Shown: positions 8,625 through 17,159 of the stretch, piece after piece | How the letters are laid out: the number at the start of each line of letters is the position of its first letter | How positions within the stretch are numbered: the stretch's first letter is position 1 | Source of the DNA: Betaproteobacteria bacterium | GTDB lineage: Bacteria; Pseudomonadota; Gammaproteobacteria; Burkholderiales; Burkholderiaceae_D | DNA: 64,000 nt | Reading direction: 5' to 3' | Assembly (NCBI GenBank): GCA_025362735.1 | Contig: JANYFL010000038.1 | Coordinates: forward strand, 81,490-145,489 | Position numbers and translations under genes: made by a program | The notes under the pieces: generated by a model | Seen by the model: only the letters and a program-made list of their open reading frames with translations | Told to the model about the DNA's origin: nothing | Database searches by the model: none

Positions 8625-8656
8625 AAAATTCTCAGCCACACGGCTGAGAATTTTTT
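8624..8656. terminator. bidirectional intrinsic terminator
   Basis: A 12-base stem AAATTCTCAGCC / GGCTGAGAATTT with a 4-base loop, with A tracts on the left and T tracts on the right. It can end both rfaE2 (plus strand) and the convergent methyltransferase gene (minus strand), whose stop codons flank it. Confidence 0.88.
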
Positions 8657-9399
8657 CAAACCCGTTTGGTTGCTACGACGTTAACCAGCGTTTCGCAGCG
8701 TTCCCCGGGCGGTGGAGGCTTGTAGAGACCAAGACGTTCGAACAGTCCGAAGTCTTTGGCACGGCTCCACCACAAGTAAGGATAAGACACGTTGGTGCTG
8801 GCAAATTCGAAACCGGCAGAGCGCAACATTTCGAGATAGCCTGCGGCACTTTTCTGAACTTCCATGGGATGCCTGAACAGCAGCCGGATCAGCCATGACT
8901 TGATATAGGCATCAGTGGATTCAGCGAAAAGCAAGACACCACCCGGCTTGAGCACACGCCAAAATTCAGCGAGAGCCCGTTCCTGATCCACCAGATGGTG
9001 AAAAGTCTGATGACAGAAAACCATCTCCACTGACCGGTCCGCCATCGGGATGCTGGTCAGATCGGCCCTGATCAGTTCGACCGGTGTGTCGAGCCGGTCT
9101 GCCGAAAGCCGCGCCGCTTCGAGCGATTCGCGATGCACATCAACGCCGACAAGACGCTGCGGTCGGAACGCGTCCTGCAACAGTCGGAATGAGATGCCTT
9201 GACCGCAGCCGACATCAAGAATGGACGGAGACTCCAAAGCGCATGGCGGCATCAATTGCTGGAGGTCGTTGATCGCAACGCGTAGTACGTGATGTTCCCA
9301 AACATGCGTACGGAGAAACCAGACCCCGAAAGCGGTCTCTGCTACATATCCCTGTGGTAATGAAGCCATGTTGTGCGAAAGGGCCGGTGACTTGTTCAA
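8656..9399 (-). CDS. class I SAM-dependent methyltransferase
   Basis: A 247-residue protein with the SAM-binding DVGCGQG motif near residue 60, an acidic GVDVH loop about 20 residues later, and the LKPGGVLLFAESTD stretch of Methyltransf_11-type enzymes. The substrate is unknown. It is convergent to rfaE2 with a shared terminator. Upstream on the same strand lies coaX and the SPOR-protein gene, but the 19-base gap to the latter suggests it could be read from the birA-coaX transcript. No transmembrane segment is evident. Confidence 0.82.
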   Translation of the reverse strand: MNKSPALSHNMASLPQGYVAETAFGVWFLRTHVWEHHVLRVAINDLQQLMPPCALESPSILDVGCGQGISFRLLQDAFRPQRLVGVDVHRESLEAARLSADRLDTPVELIRADLTSIPMADRSVEMVFCHQTFHHLVDQERALAEFWRVLKPGGVLLFAESTDAYIKSWLIRLLFRHPMEVQKSAAGYLEMLRSAGFEFASTNVSYPYLWWSRAKDFGLFERLGLYKPPPPGERCETLVNVVATKRV

Positions 9400-9418
9400 T
9401 GTGGTTTCATCAATGACG

Positions 9419-10099
9419 CTATGAAGGCTGGCAGTCCTTCAATTCCTGAGTTGGATATTTGGTTTTCAGATCTGTCAGCCGGCTGGCCAAAGTCTTGCGC
9501 AAATCCGGCGTGTTGTCGCGAATCTGCAGCCAATAACGTTTGGAGGTGCGCGGGTTGATCAAGGCATCTTTGATCCCTTTGCGACTCAGTGTCGCGACCT
9601 GGGCTTTGGCCATCTCTTCATTACGCGAGACTCCCAGCGAAATGCCAAGCCGGAGTGGTGAGTTGTCATCAATGATGAAATAGTCGGTGATGCCGTTTTG
9701 TTTGAGTATTTCTGTCGCCTTGACCGCCTCTTCGCGCGTCTTGCTGGGCGCCAGATAAATCATGTAACTCGTCACTTCATCCGCGCTGCGCGTATTGATC
9801 CGTGCCGTCGAAAAACGCACCCCGAAGTCTGCGAGCAATGCTTTGCTGTCTTCCTCATTGAAACCGCCATACTCAACGCAGGCCAATGCCGATTTGATCT
9901 CAGGGCTACTGGTTGCCGCCGCAACAGGAGCAGCGGGCGGTGTGCTGACTTCTCCATTCAAGCGCATGAGTTCAGGCTTGATCTGTTTGGTCAGGCGCCC
10001 CGGTTCACGGGGATCCGGCAACAGTTTGCCCATATAACCCTGATGTACAACAAAAAATGCCAGGTTGGCAACGACAAGAATAAGAAGGAAAAGGCGCAT
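9419..10099 (-). CDS. SPOR-domain-like envelope protein
   Basis: 226 residues: one N-terminal membrane anchor (LFLLILVVANLAFFVVHQGY), a Pro/Ala-rich linker around residues 50-65, then a C-terminal part with two repeats of the beta-alpha pattern typical of SPOR peptidoglycan-binding domains. Proteins of this kind regularly follow birA-coaX in betaproteobacteria. SPOR domains bind denuded septal glycan, so a cell-envelope role is likely; the specific function is unknown. It lies 26 bases downstream of coaX, consistent with one operon. Confidence 0.7.
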   Translation of the reverse strand: MRLFLLILVVANLAFFVVHQGYMGKLLPDPREPGRLTKQIKPELMRLNGEVSTPPAAPVAAATSSPEIKSALACVEYGGFNEEDSKALLADFGVRFSTARINTRSADEVTSYMIYLAPSKTREEAVKATEILKQNGITDYFIIDDNSPLRLGISLGVSRNEEMAKAQVATLSRKGIKDALINPRTSKRYWLQIRDNTPDLRKTLASRLTDLKTKYPTQELKDCQPS

Positions 10100-10125
10100 G
10101 TCGATTATTTATTTCCAGAGGGATT

Positions 10126-10866
10126 TCAAATGCGGCTGCGCGCGATTTCGTACAGGCCACGCAGCACCAATTGATCTTCAATTCGGCTGGTAAAAGGCAG
10201 CAAGGGTGCAACCAGGGCCGCGTCTCCGCCACTCACCAGGATTTGCAACGTATCCGCGCACGTCTGTGCATGCTTCCATATGCGCTCGATGGCGCCGAGC
10301 TGGGCATGCAGGATACCGCTCTTGATCGCATCAGCGGTATTGTCTGCCAGGATCGTGAAATGACCAACGGCGTCGGATAGCTGCGCTGTGCTCTGCGCAA
10401 GCGAGCGGCGCATGGTCGCAATGCCCGGAAGAATCACGCCACCGGCAAACTGGCCGTCTGCTTGCAGGAAATCAATGGTGGTTGCGGTGCCCAGGCTGAC
10501 GATCAGGCAAGCCGTATCCGGGTGAATTGCATGCGCTGCAATCAGTGCAGCCCAGCGGTCGGCGCCGAGACGTTCAGGTTCCGCATAGATATTACGCACA
10601 CCGCACTGTTTATCGCTGGGCGTTAGAACTTGGACCGTTGAAGCCTTTGGCACAAGAGCCGTTATCTGCGCAAGCATCGCAGGGCCAGCGACATTTGCAA
10701 TATGGATGGCTTCGACCGCCGAAGCCAGTGTGTGCCAGTTGTGCGCGAGAGCAGCAACTTCAGCATGGGCCGCGTGACCTTGTGGATTATCGGTGCGCCA
10801 TCCCATCGCATCAACGTAACGCCACTTGATGCGCGAATTGCCGATGTCGATCAATAGTGCATTCAT
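10126..10866 (-). CDS. coaX: type III pantothenate kinase
   Basis: A 246-residue protein with the N-terminal ATP-site motif IDIGNSRIKWR, a central ADRWAALIAA stretch, and the SLGTATTIDF motif, all characteristic of CoaX. It phosphorylates pantothenate, the first step of coenzyme A synthesis, and unlike CoaA is not inhibited by CoA. Its ATG overlaps the birA stop by 4 bases (TGA within ATGA), so the two genes are translationally coupled, an arrangement widely seen in betaproteobacteria. coaD, for a later step of the same pathway, lies at 41799-42281. Confidence 0.93.
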   Translation of the reverse strand: MNALLIDIGNSRIKWRYVDAMGWRTDNPQGHAAHAEVAALAHNWHTLASAVEAIHIANVAGPAMLAQITALVPKASTVQVLTPSDKQCGVRNIYAEPERLGADRWAALIAAHAIHPDTACLIVSLGTATTIDFLQADGQFAGGVILPGIATMRRSLAQSTAQLSDAVGHFTILADNTADAIKSGILHAQLGAIERIWKHAQTCADTLQILVSGGDAALVAPLLPFTSRIEDQLVLRGLYEIARSRI

Positions 10867-11732
10867 CGTGGTCGCAGCGAAAGATCGCCCGTGTTAATGA
10901 GGCGCAGACCAGTGGCCGTATCGATTTGTAACTGGCCCAGTGCATTGACGCCAAGCGCCACGCCCTCGCAGATCACTTGACCCTGATCGATTAAATATAC
11001 GGCCTGATTCTGAAATGCGTGTACTGCATTCCAGTCGTCAACAAATGCGGCAAAACCTTCTTTCTCGAAACGTAAAAGTCGTGGTGTCAATGCCAGGGCC
11101 AGATTGGCAGCCAGACGATTGCGATCCACAGGCTGGCTTGCGCCTTCGGTCTGCAGGTCGCTTGCCAGCAGCGCGGCGCGTTGATTTTGATCGTTCAGAT
11201 TGGCGTAAGCGTCTGGAGTGAGATTGATTCCGATGCCAATCACGACGAGGGTCCCCGGTTGCTCGGCTGCGCTTTGCGTCTCGACCAAAATCCCGGCCAA
11301 CTTGCGCGGTTCGCGATCTCTAACGATCAATACGTCATTGGGCCATTTCAGCTTAGTGGAGAGACGGTACTGCAACAAGGCTGCGTGTACCGCCAGTCCG
11401 CATACCAGACTCAGGCCAGAGAGATCGGCTAGTGAGCGCTGCATCTGCCAGCCAAACGATATCGTTAGCGAGGCGCCGGGACTGGCTTGCCAAGTCCTTC
11501 CAGCACGGCCGCGACCGGCGGTCTGGGTTTCAGTGGTTAGCAGTATGGGATTCTTAAAAACAAGAGGCTCATTGCGGGCTTCCCTTAGCAATGCCGAATT
11601 GGTGGAATCGACCTCACCCATTATTTTGACCTGCCAGCCCGCCACGTTTTCTCCGAGCAGGCGCTGGATGGCGTGTGCATCCAGAGGCAAAGCCGCTGGT
11701 GCAGGGTAGACAGAGGTGCTGAGTGCGGACAT
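10863..11732 (-). CDS. birA: biotin--[acetyl-CoA-carboxylase] ligase
   Basis: A 289-residue biotin protein ligase. The GRGRAGRTW motif that binds biotinyl-AMP and the KWPNDV motif are present, and a short C-terminal beta domain follows. The N-terminal winged helix of E. coli BirA is missing: the first about 35 residues are Ala/Pro-rich and not helix-turn-helix-like, so this is a monofunctional ligase that cannot repress biotin genes. It attaches biotin to the AccB carrier protein. First gene of the birA-coaX-SPOR operon. Confidence 0.92.
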   Translation of the reverse strand: MSALSTSVYPAPAALPLDAHAIQRLLGENVAGWQVKIMGEVDSTNSALLREARNEPLVFKNPILLTTETQTAGRGRAGRTWQASPGASLTISFGWQMQRSLADLSGLSLVCGLAVHAALLQYRLSTKLKWPNDVLIVRDREPRKLAGILVETQSAAEQPGTLVVIGIGINLTPDAYANLNDQNQRAALLASDLQTEGASQPVDRNRLAANLALALTPRLLRFEKEGFAAFVDDWNAVHAFQNQAVYLIDQGQVICEGVALGVNALGQLQIDTATGLRLINTGDLSLRPR

Positions 11733-11788
11733 CGATGTTTCTTTGAGAATTTATTTATGACAGTTAAAGAGTAGTCATCCTTAAAAAC

Positions 11789-11891
11789 TTCCCTCACCCT
11801 AGCCCTCTCCCACTGATGCGGGAGAGGGAATAAAAGTCCGGCGTTTGAGTCCCCTCTCTCCGATCACGGGGAGAGGGTTAGGGTGAGGGAG
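11789..11891. repeat. C/G-rich palindromic repeat between birA and the VanZ-like gene
   Basis: Arms of the form CCCTCACCCTAGCCCTCTCC and GGAGAGGGTTAGGGTGAGGG enclose a smaller CTCTCCC...GGGAGAG hairpin. This is a dispersed repeat type found between genes; here it separates two divergently oriented genes. A shorter relative lies at 3911-3986. Confidence 0.75.
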
Positions 11892-11926
11892 GCTTGACTT
11901 TGACCGTTCAAGTTTATGATTATGCT

Positions 11927-13072
11927 ATGTCTCGTTCCTCCCGATTTTCAGCGCAGCAGGCCAACATCAATCAGCGCCATTCATTTTCCCCTGGGGCATC
12001 TCCAATCGCGCGGTTAAGTCTTCTGATCTACACCGTTCTGATTATTGTGGCCAGTCTGTTCCCATTTGCGGGCTGGCGCGACATGGGCATCCCTGCCTTT
12101 GCCTATTTGAGCGCTGAATGGCCGCGCCGTGAGTTACGTTTCGATGTGGTGGTCAATATTCTGGGCTATCTGCCACTGGGCCTGTTGGCCAGTTTTTCGA
12201 TGTTCCCCCGACTGCGTCCGGCATGGGCGGTTTTGCCAGCCAGCTTGTATTGTGCCGGGCTGTCCTGCTGTCTCGAGGCGCTGCAAACCTGGTTACCCGC
12301 CCGTGTGCCATCCAAGGTCGATTTACTCACCAATAGTATCGGCGGCCTGATGGGGGCTTTGTTGGCGATTGGTCTGGCACGACCTTTATTGGTTCGTGGC
12401 CGGCTGCGCGATTTCCGCAATCAGTGTTTTGAAAAGGGGGGCAGTCTGGGCCTGGTCTTGATCGTCCTCTGGTTTGGCGCCCTGGCCTATCCCGAACCTT
12501 TTGCCCTGGGAATCGGCGGTGTCGTCAAGCCTTTACTGGATAGCCTGCCGGAGAGTTGGGGCATCCCCATGTTGCAACCATTGGTCACCAGCCGCTTCAT
12601 ATTGGCTGAAGCCAGTGTCTGCGCGTTGACACTCATCGGTGCAGGAGCGTTGATGTTGAGTTTGACTCGACCTCGTGCTCCTAAAAAATGGTTGGTGCTG
12701 CTCTTTGTTGTGCTGACGATTTTGGCCAAACTACTTTCCCAAGGCATGGCGTATGAAGATGAAGGCGTATTTTCCTGGATTACCGAAGGTGCCACCTGGG
12801 GATTAGGAATTGGTTTATTCATCCTGCTGATCTTGAGCGCGGTCCCGGCGCGCCTTTGTGCCTGGGTAGGCGTTGTGGCTTTGCTCGTCGCGGTGTCGCT
12901 TAACAATGTTCTACCTGAAAACCCCTATTACGATATCAATGAGCACGTTTGGGCCTATGGTCGCCTGCTGAATTTTTATGGGCTAACCATAGGCTTGAGC
13001 TATGTCTGGCCTTTTTGGGCATTGGGTTACCTGATCTACCAAGGCAGTCGGCCTCGTTTCAAGACTCTATAA
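11927..13072 (+). CDS. VanZ-like membrane protein
   Basis: About 381 residues with roughly nine hydrophobic segments. The N-terminal half carries the VanZ-like pattern: a first helix ending in ASLFPFAGW, then FDVVVNILGYLPLG and a later VDLLTNSIGGLMGA motif. VanZ-like proteins are membrane proteins of uncertain role; the name comes from a teicoplanin-resistance accessory gene and does not prove resistance. The frame opens at a TTG at 11894 directly after a palindromic repeat; the ATG at 11927 is the more plausible start. The second half, with further helices, is longer than simple VanZ proteins. Confidence 0.75.
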   Translation: MSRSSRFSAQQANINQRHSFSPGASPIARLSLLIYTVLIIVASLFPFAGWRDMGIPAFAYLSAEWPRRELRFDVVVNILGYLPLGLLASFSMFPRLRPAWAVLPASLYCAGLSCCLEALQTWLPARVPSKVDLLTNSIGGLMGALLAIGLARPLLVRGRLRDFRNQCFEKGGSLGLVLIVLWFGALAYPEPFALGIGGVVKPLLDSLPESWGIPMLQPLVTSRFILAEASVCALTLIGAGALMLSLTRPRAPKKWLVLLFVVLTILAKLLSQGMAYEDEGVFSWITEGATWGLGIGLFILLILSAVPARLCAWVGVVALLVAVSLNNVLPENPYYDINEHVWAYGRLLNFYGLTIGLSYVWPFWALGYLIYQGSRPRFKTL

Positions 13073-13131
13073 TCCGAGCTTGTTCACGGAGTTCACTGAG
13101 ATTCCACTGAGTCGAAAGCGGCAAGAAGGCT

Positions 13132-13449
13132 ATGAGTTACTTTGAGCGCCATATTTTTTTCTGTCTCAATCAGCGTGAGGATGGACGACCCTCCTGTGCC
13201 GATTGCGGTTCGGTGAAGATGCAGGAATACGCCAAGCGCCGCGCCAAAGAGTTGGGGCTCAGTGGTGTAGGCAAGGTTCGTGTCAACAAATCAGGCTGTC
13301 TGGATCGTTGCGAACTCGGGCCCATCGCCGTGGTTTATCCCGAAGCTGTCTGGTACACCTATGTTGACAAGCACGACATTGATGAAATCGTCGAGTCGCA
13401 TCTGCGCGATGGCAAGGTGGTCGAGCGGCTACTGATTGATCCAAAGTAA
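13132..13449 (+). CDS. thioredoxin-like [2Fe-2S] ferredoxin
   Basis: A 105-residue protein with five cysteines at 11, 22, 25, 56 and 60; Cys11, 22, 56 and 60 fit the spacing of thioredoxin-fold (Shethna-type) [2Fe-2S] ferredoxins, with the CLDRCELGP motif at the second pair. It is a cytoplasmic electron carrier whose partners are not identifiable here. It is preceded by AAGAAGG as a ribosome site and followed after 15 bases by the alpha/beta hydrolase gene, with which it is probably co-transcribed. Confidence 0.85.
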   Translation: MSYFERHIFFCLNQREDGRPSCADCGSVKMQEYAKRRAKELGLSGVGKVRVNKSGCLDRCELGPIAVVYPEAVWYTYVDKHDIDEIVESHLRDGKVVERLLIDPK

Positions 13450-13464
13450 ATTTCCAGTTTTGCA

Positions 13465-14139
13465 ATGAACGCTCAAACCCGAAAAATCATGGTGACCGGT
13501 CCGGCGGGTGCCATTGAAGTCGCAGTGGACTTTCCAGATCTGAATGCGTCTGTTGAGCCACGTGGACTAGCGTTAGTCGCTCATCCGCATCCCTTGTTTG
13601 GCGGGACGATGGATAACAAAGTGACCCAAACGCTTGCCCGCGCTTTTTTACAGCTGGGCTATGTCACGGCTCGGGCTAATTTCCGTGGCGTCGGTGCGAC
13701 CGAAGGCGTGCATGACGAAGGCCGCGGTGAAACAGATGATTTGCTCGCGGTACTGGCGCATTTGCAGGCAGAGCGGCAAGGTAATCAGGCTTACAAGGAA
13801 GTCGTGCTGGGCGGTTTTTCGTTCGGAAGTTATGTGCAAAGCCATGTGGCAACGCGTCTGGCCGAACAAGGCACACCCGCTGCACGACTCGCACTCGTGG
13901 GTACGGCCACCAGTCGCTGGGATGTCGCGACGGTTCCCAAAGATACCCTCGTCATTCACGGTGAGCTTGATGAAACGGTGCCGCTCTCGGCTGTGCTGGA
14001 CTGGGCTCGTCCGCAAGAGCTGCCGGTCATTGTCATTCCCGGCGCCGACCACTTTTTTCACCGCCGTTTGACCATCATCAAGCAACTGGTTTTGCAGGCG
14101 TGGCTCGGCCGCGCAGCATTGAACGGGGCGGAGGATTGA
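13465..14139 (+). CDS. alpha/beta hydrolase
   Basis: A 224-residue hydrolase of the small dienelactone-hydrolase-like group. The HPHPLFGGTMDNK motif near residue 40 is typical. The nucleophile elbow GFSFG is near residue 120, the acid is in HGELDETVPL and the histidine in GADHFFH, so the catalytic triad is complete. No signal peptide. Related proteins are annotated as general esterases or peptidases; the substrate here is unknown. It follows the ferredoxin gene by 15 bases. Confidence 0.85.
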   Translation: MNAQTRKIMVTGPAGAIEVAVDFPDLNASVEPRGLALVAHPHPLFGGTMDNKVTQTLARAFLQLGYVTARANFRGVGATEGVHDEGRGETDDLLAVLAHLQAERQGNQAYKEVVLGGFSFGSYVQSHVATRLAEQGTPAARLALVGTATSRWDVATVPKDTLVIHGELDETVPLSAVLDWARPQELPVIVIPGADHFFHRRLTIIKQLVLQAWLGRAALNGAED

Positions 14140-14185
14140 TCTGGTAATTTGAAAGGGCCGACCAAAAAATGGGTATCATCGCGCC

Positions 14186-14671
14186 ATGAGCAACTACATC
14201 ATTTACGACCAGACTGAAAAAGGCCGGGCTGCCATCCTTGCGGGCACGGTTACTCAGCCGTATCTGCGCTTTTTGCAATTGGTAGACGGCACACGCAGCG
14301 TGGCGGAACTGGAAACTGTGGCGCGTCCCGGTGAGCTTGAACAGACGATACGTTATTTGATCCAGCAGGGTTACATCAGCAAGACGAGTGAAACCACATT
14401 GTCTGATTTCAGTGTCTCCAATTTCACCGACCCGTTCTCGCAAGCAGCTCTGACCGAGGACATGTTTACGGAACTCAAACGTCGTGCCGTGGATGAGCTG
14501 CTCGAAAAGTTTGGCGAACATGCCCGTCCACTCATTGTCAAAATCCAGAATTGCCTGACACCCCAGGAAATGCGTGCCTGTCTGAGGGCTGCACAAAACG
14601 ACATTGCGGGTGGCCCCGATGCAGAAGTCGTGCGTCAGTTCGTGCAACGCGTGGGCCGTAATCTGGTCTGA
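14186..14671 (+). CDS. conserved hypothetical protein
   Basis: 161 residues with no function I recognise. It is soluble, without signal or membrane segment. Residues 1-65 look like a small alpha/beta winged-helix-like unit (FLQLVDGTRSVAELE, then IRYLIQQGYIS), and the rest is mostly helical and acidic/basic mixed (FTELKRRAVDELLEKFGEHA). It lies 46 bases after the hydrolase gene and before a palindromic repeat. Codon use is like its neighbours, so it is probably a genuine native gene. Confidence 0.7.
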   Translation: MSNYIIYDQTEKGRAAILAGTVTQPYLRFLQLVDGTRSVAELETVARPGELEQTIRYLIQQGYISKTSETTLSDFSVSNFTDPFSQAALTEDMFTELKRRAVDELLEKFGEHARPLIVKIQNCLTPQEMRACLRAAQNDIAGGPDAEVVRQFVQRVGRNLV

Positions 14672-14720
14672 GTCATCAATGGCAGCCACGTAGGGCAACC
14701 GAGAGGTATTGCACATACCC

Positions 14721-14800
14721 CGTCGTTCCCGCGCAGGCGGGAACCCAGTGACTCCATCGTAAAATGAAGCCTCTGGATTCCCGCCTGCGCGGGAATGACA
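14721..14800. repeat. REP-like palindrome, family B (copy 1)
   Basis: Arms CGTCGTTCCCGCGCAGGCGG and CCGCCTGCGCGGGAATGACA flank about 40 bases; the left arm itself also folds as TTCCCGCGCAGGCGGGAA. A second copy with compensating changes lies at 47641-47722 (TTCCTGCGCAGGCAGGAA), which argues for conserved structure. Confidence 0.82.
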
Positions 14801-14841
14801 TTTACTCAGAGACTTTTCTCATTACTTATTACTAACCCAGC

Positions 14842-16053
14842 ATGCTGAAATCGAAACCCTACTCCCGTCTTTACTGTTCCGCTCTGTTGATCCTGCTGTC
14901 CATTTTCGGAACTGCACAAGCGCAAATCGCTTTTGATTCCAATGCCTTCGGCGGCCCCCCTATTCCAGTCATCGCCGCCAAAGCCTGGGTACTCGTGGAT
15001 GTCACGACCGGGCAGACCCTCGCTGGGCAAAATGCCGATGCCCGTGTCGAACCGGCCTCCTTGACCAAACTGATGGTCGACTATCTGACCCTGAGCGCAA
15101 TCCGCGACAAGAAGCTGACTCTCAATCAGGCCGTGCCGGTACCGGTTGATTTGTACAAGCGCGTCAGCCAGAAGGAAGAATCCGTCATGTTCATTCCGCC
15201 CGGCAAGACCGCGACGGTGGACGACCTTCTGCATGGCCTGATCATCCAGTCCGGCAACGATGCGGCACTGGTATTGGCTGAAGCGGTAGGCGGCAGCGAA
15301 GCCAGCTTTGTCGAGATGATGAATCGCGAAGCCAAACGCATGGGCATGAATGCCACCAGTTTTCGTAATCCTGCCGGCTTGTCCGATCCGCAGCACTACA
15401 CCACGGCAACCGACCTGGCGATTCTGGTCAAGAATCTGATTGCCGATTTCCCCGAGTTCTATCCCATCTATTCCCAGAAAGAATTCATCTACAACGGCAT
15501 CAAGCAGTCTAACCGCAACAAGCTCTTGTGGGTCGATCCAACGGTTGATGGCGTCAAGACCGGCCACACGGATGCAGCGGGCTATTGCCTGATCGCATCG
15601 GCCCGCCGCACACAACCCACCGTCGCAGGCGGCGGTGAGCGTCGTTTGTTATCGGTTGTGATGGGCGCAACCTCTACCGATGCACGCGCGCAAGAAAGCC
15701 TCAAGCTGCTCAACTGGGGCTTCCAGAATTTTGATGCCGTGAAACTCTATGACGCCAACCAGGCCATCGAAACGCCCGAAGTTTGGAAAGGCAAGACCAA
15801 ACAGGTGAAGCTAGGCTTCCAGAAATCCGTCTATGCGACCTTGCCCCGAGGCCTGTCCGCCAAGGTCAAGCCTGTGCTGGAACGCAAAAATCCAATCGTT
15901 GCCCCGATTACGGTTGGCCAAGTTTTGGGGAGCCTGAAACTGACCGTGGATGGGAAAATCATTACGACGTTGCCAGTCGTTGCGCTGGAACCAGTCGAAG
16001 AAGCAAGCATCATTGGTCGGGCATGGGATTCGGTGCGCTTGATGTTTCAGTAA
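14842..16053 (+). CDS. dacC: D-alanyl-D-alanine carboxypeptidase (PBP5/6 family)
   Basis: A 403-residue low-molecular-weight penicillin-binding protein. It has a signal peptide ending near AQAQ (residues 25-28). The three active-site motifs are intact: SLTK at 73-76, SGN at 137-139 and KTG at 238-240. A C-terminal beta domain and a last amphipathic helix (EEASIIGRAWDSVRLMFQ) that peels onto the membrane follow. It trims the terminal D-Ala from peptidoglycan stem peptides in the periplasm. In Burkholderiales it is usually followed by dat and ybeD; here the glycan cluster stands in between. Confidence 0.92.
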   Translation: MLKSKPYSRLYCSALLILLSIFGTAQAQIAFDSNAFGGPPIPVIAAKAWVLVDVTTGQTLAGQNADARVEPASLTKLMVDYLTLSAIRDKKLTLNQAVPVPVDLYKRVSQKEESVMFIPPGKTATVDDLLHGLIIQSGNDAALVLAEAVGGSEASFVEMMNREAKRMGMNATSFRNPAGLSDPQHYTTATDLAILVKNLIADFPEFYPIYSQKEFIYNGIKQSNRNKLLWVDPTVDGVKTGHTDAAGYCLIASARRTQPTVAGGGERRLLSVVMGATSTDARAQESLKLLNWGFQNFDAVKLYDANQAIETPEVWKGKTKQVKLGFQKSVYATLPRGLSAKVKPVLERKNPIVAPITVGQVLGSLKLTVDGKIITTLPVVALEPVEEASIIGRAWDSVRLMFQ

Positions 16054-16079
16054 ATACCAAGCTTGATGAGGTACGGCTC

Positions 16080-17159
16080 TCATGAATTGAGCATCACGCT
16101 GCGTAATACATTAATCAAGCGTTGTGCCTGTTCTTCAATCGAATAGCGGTTTAATACCGATTCTCGAGCCCGATTCCCAATCTTGTAACGCAATTCAGGG
16201 TCACGCAGGGCATCGAGAGATTCAAACCACTCTTGTGGTGAACGTGCCAGAAAGCCATTTTCTCCCTGCTTGATCACAGGTTCGTAGGCGGGTATGGGCG
16301 TAGCAATCACCGGCAAGCCCACCGCCATCTTCATTGTCAAACGGTTTTCTGATTTGACTTTCCAGGAAGGTGGAAAATTGTCATCCGCATCATTCCATGT
16401 ATCGATTGGAATGATGCCGATATCCGCGTTCCGCATGATTTCATATACACCAACCGCCTCCCATTTCACGCGCTCTATGCGCCGGTTCGCCAGAAATCTT
16501 AAGTACGCTAAACGCTCGCTAAAATTTTTCTGCGCTCCCAATTTCCAACGGGCTTCAGTCAAGCGCTGCAAAGTTTGGCCAGTCGCGGGATAGCGCCCGA
16601 CAATCGTCACTTTGAGCCAGGGTGGGGGCTTGTTGATGACAGGCAATTGATCCAGGCTTTGCGAAGTAACCAGGACCGCATTCAGTGGTTTCGTGCGTGA
16701 ACCGTAATGCCCGGCCCATTCAGCCTTGTGTATTTCCGGTCGTTCGATTCCGTCATGAGCAACATGGACTTTTGATTGCAGCGAGGGCGGATATAAACTT
16801 TTGAGATATTCAGTGACGGTTACTGTTGCGTCGGTTGCAGAGGTCATGGCTATTTTCACAAGATCACACACGCCATAAACAGTTTTCACTCCTTTACTCG
16901 AAAGCTGATACGCCAAGTTTTCCACACTTGGCCCATGCACTTTCTGAAAAAAAACGATATCAAACCCTTCGTTTATCAAGCGTGGCAACAAGTGCGAAAC
17001 ATCAGGCGTTTCTGTATCTTGCTGCGGTTCAAATACGATGTGAGGGTCAAAGTTGGCAGCGCGTAAAAAAGGAAGAATATTCAATACCGAAATGCGGGTG
17101 CTCGGAATTGGATTCCGTGAATTCGACAGCAATACAAAACCGATCTTGACTGGGGTCAT
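16080..17159 (-). CDS. glycosyltransferase (GT-B fold, family 1/4-like)
   Basis: 359 residues. The C-terminal half has the GT-B pattern: IGIIPIDTWN, then KMAVGLPVIATPIPAYEPVI with a GENGFLA loop, as in family-4 enzymes that use nucleotide sugars. The N-terminal half (STRISVLNILPFLRAANFDP) is the acceptor-binding Rossmann domain. Sugar and acceptor are unknown. It is the last gene of the glycan cluster; its ATG overlaps the stop of the preceding glycosyltransferase gene by 4 bases (ATGA), showing tight coupling. Confidence 0.8.
   Translation of the reverse strand: MTPVKIGFVLLSNSRNPIPSTRISVLNILPFLRAANFDPHIVFEPQQDTETPDVSHLLPRLINEGFDIVFFQKVHGPSVENLAYQLSSKGVKTVYGVCDLVKIAMTSATDATVTVTEYLKSLYPPSLQSKVHVAHDGIERPEIHKAEWAGHYGSRTKPLNAVLVTSQSLDQLPVINKPPPWLKVTIVGRYPATGQTLQRLTEARWKLGAQKNFSERLAYLRFLANRRIERVKWEAVGVYEIMRNADIGIIPIDTWNDADDNFPPSWKVKSENRLTMKMAVGLPVIATPIPAYEPVIKQGENGFLARSPQEWFESLDALRDPELRYKIGNRARESVLNRYSIEEQAQRLINVLRSVMLNS

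Noticed and set aside
11894..11926. A promoter made of TTGAC and TATGCT before the VanZ-like gene.
   Set aside because: The spacing (15 bases) is poor and transcription would start at or after the chosen ATG.
11927..13072. Glycopeptide resistance from the VanZ-like gene.
   Set aside because: VanZ-like domains are widespread in bacteria without van genes, and none of those genes is here.
14078..14716. A 212-codon minus-strand frame opposite the orphan at 14186.
   Set aside because: The plus-strand frame has a better start context and protein-like composition; the minus frame runs through a palindromic repeat and part of the hydrolase gene.
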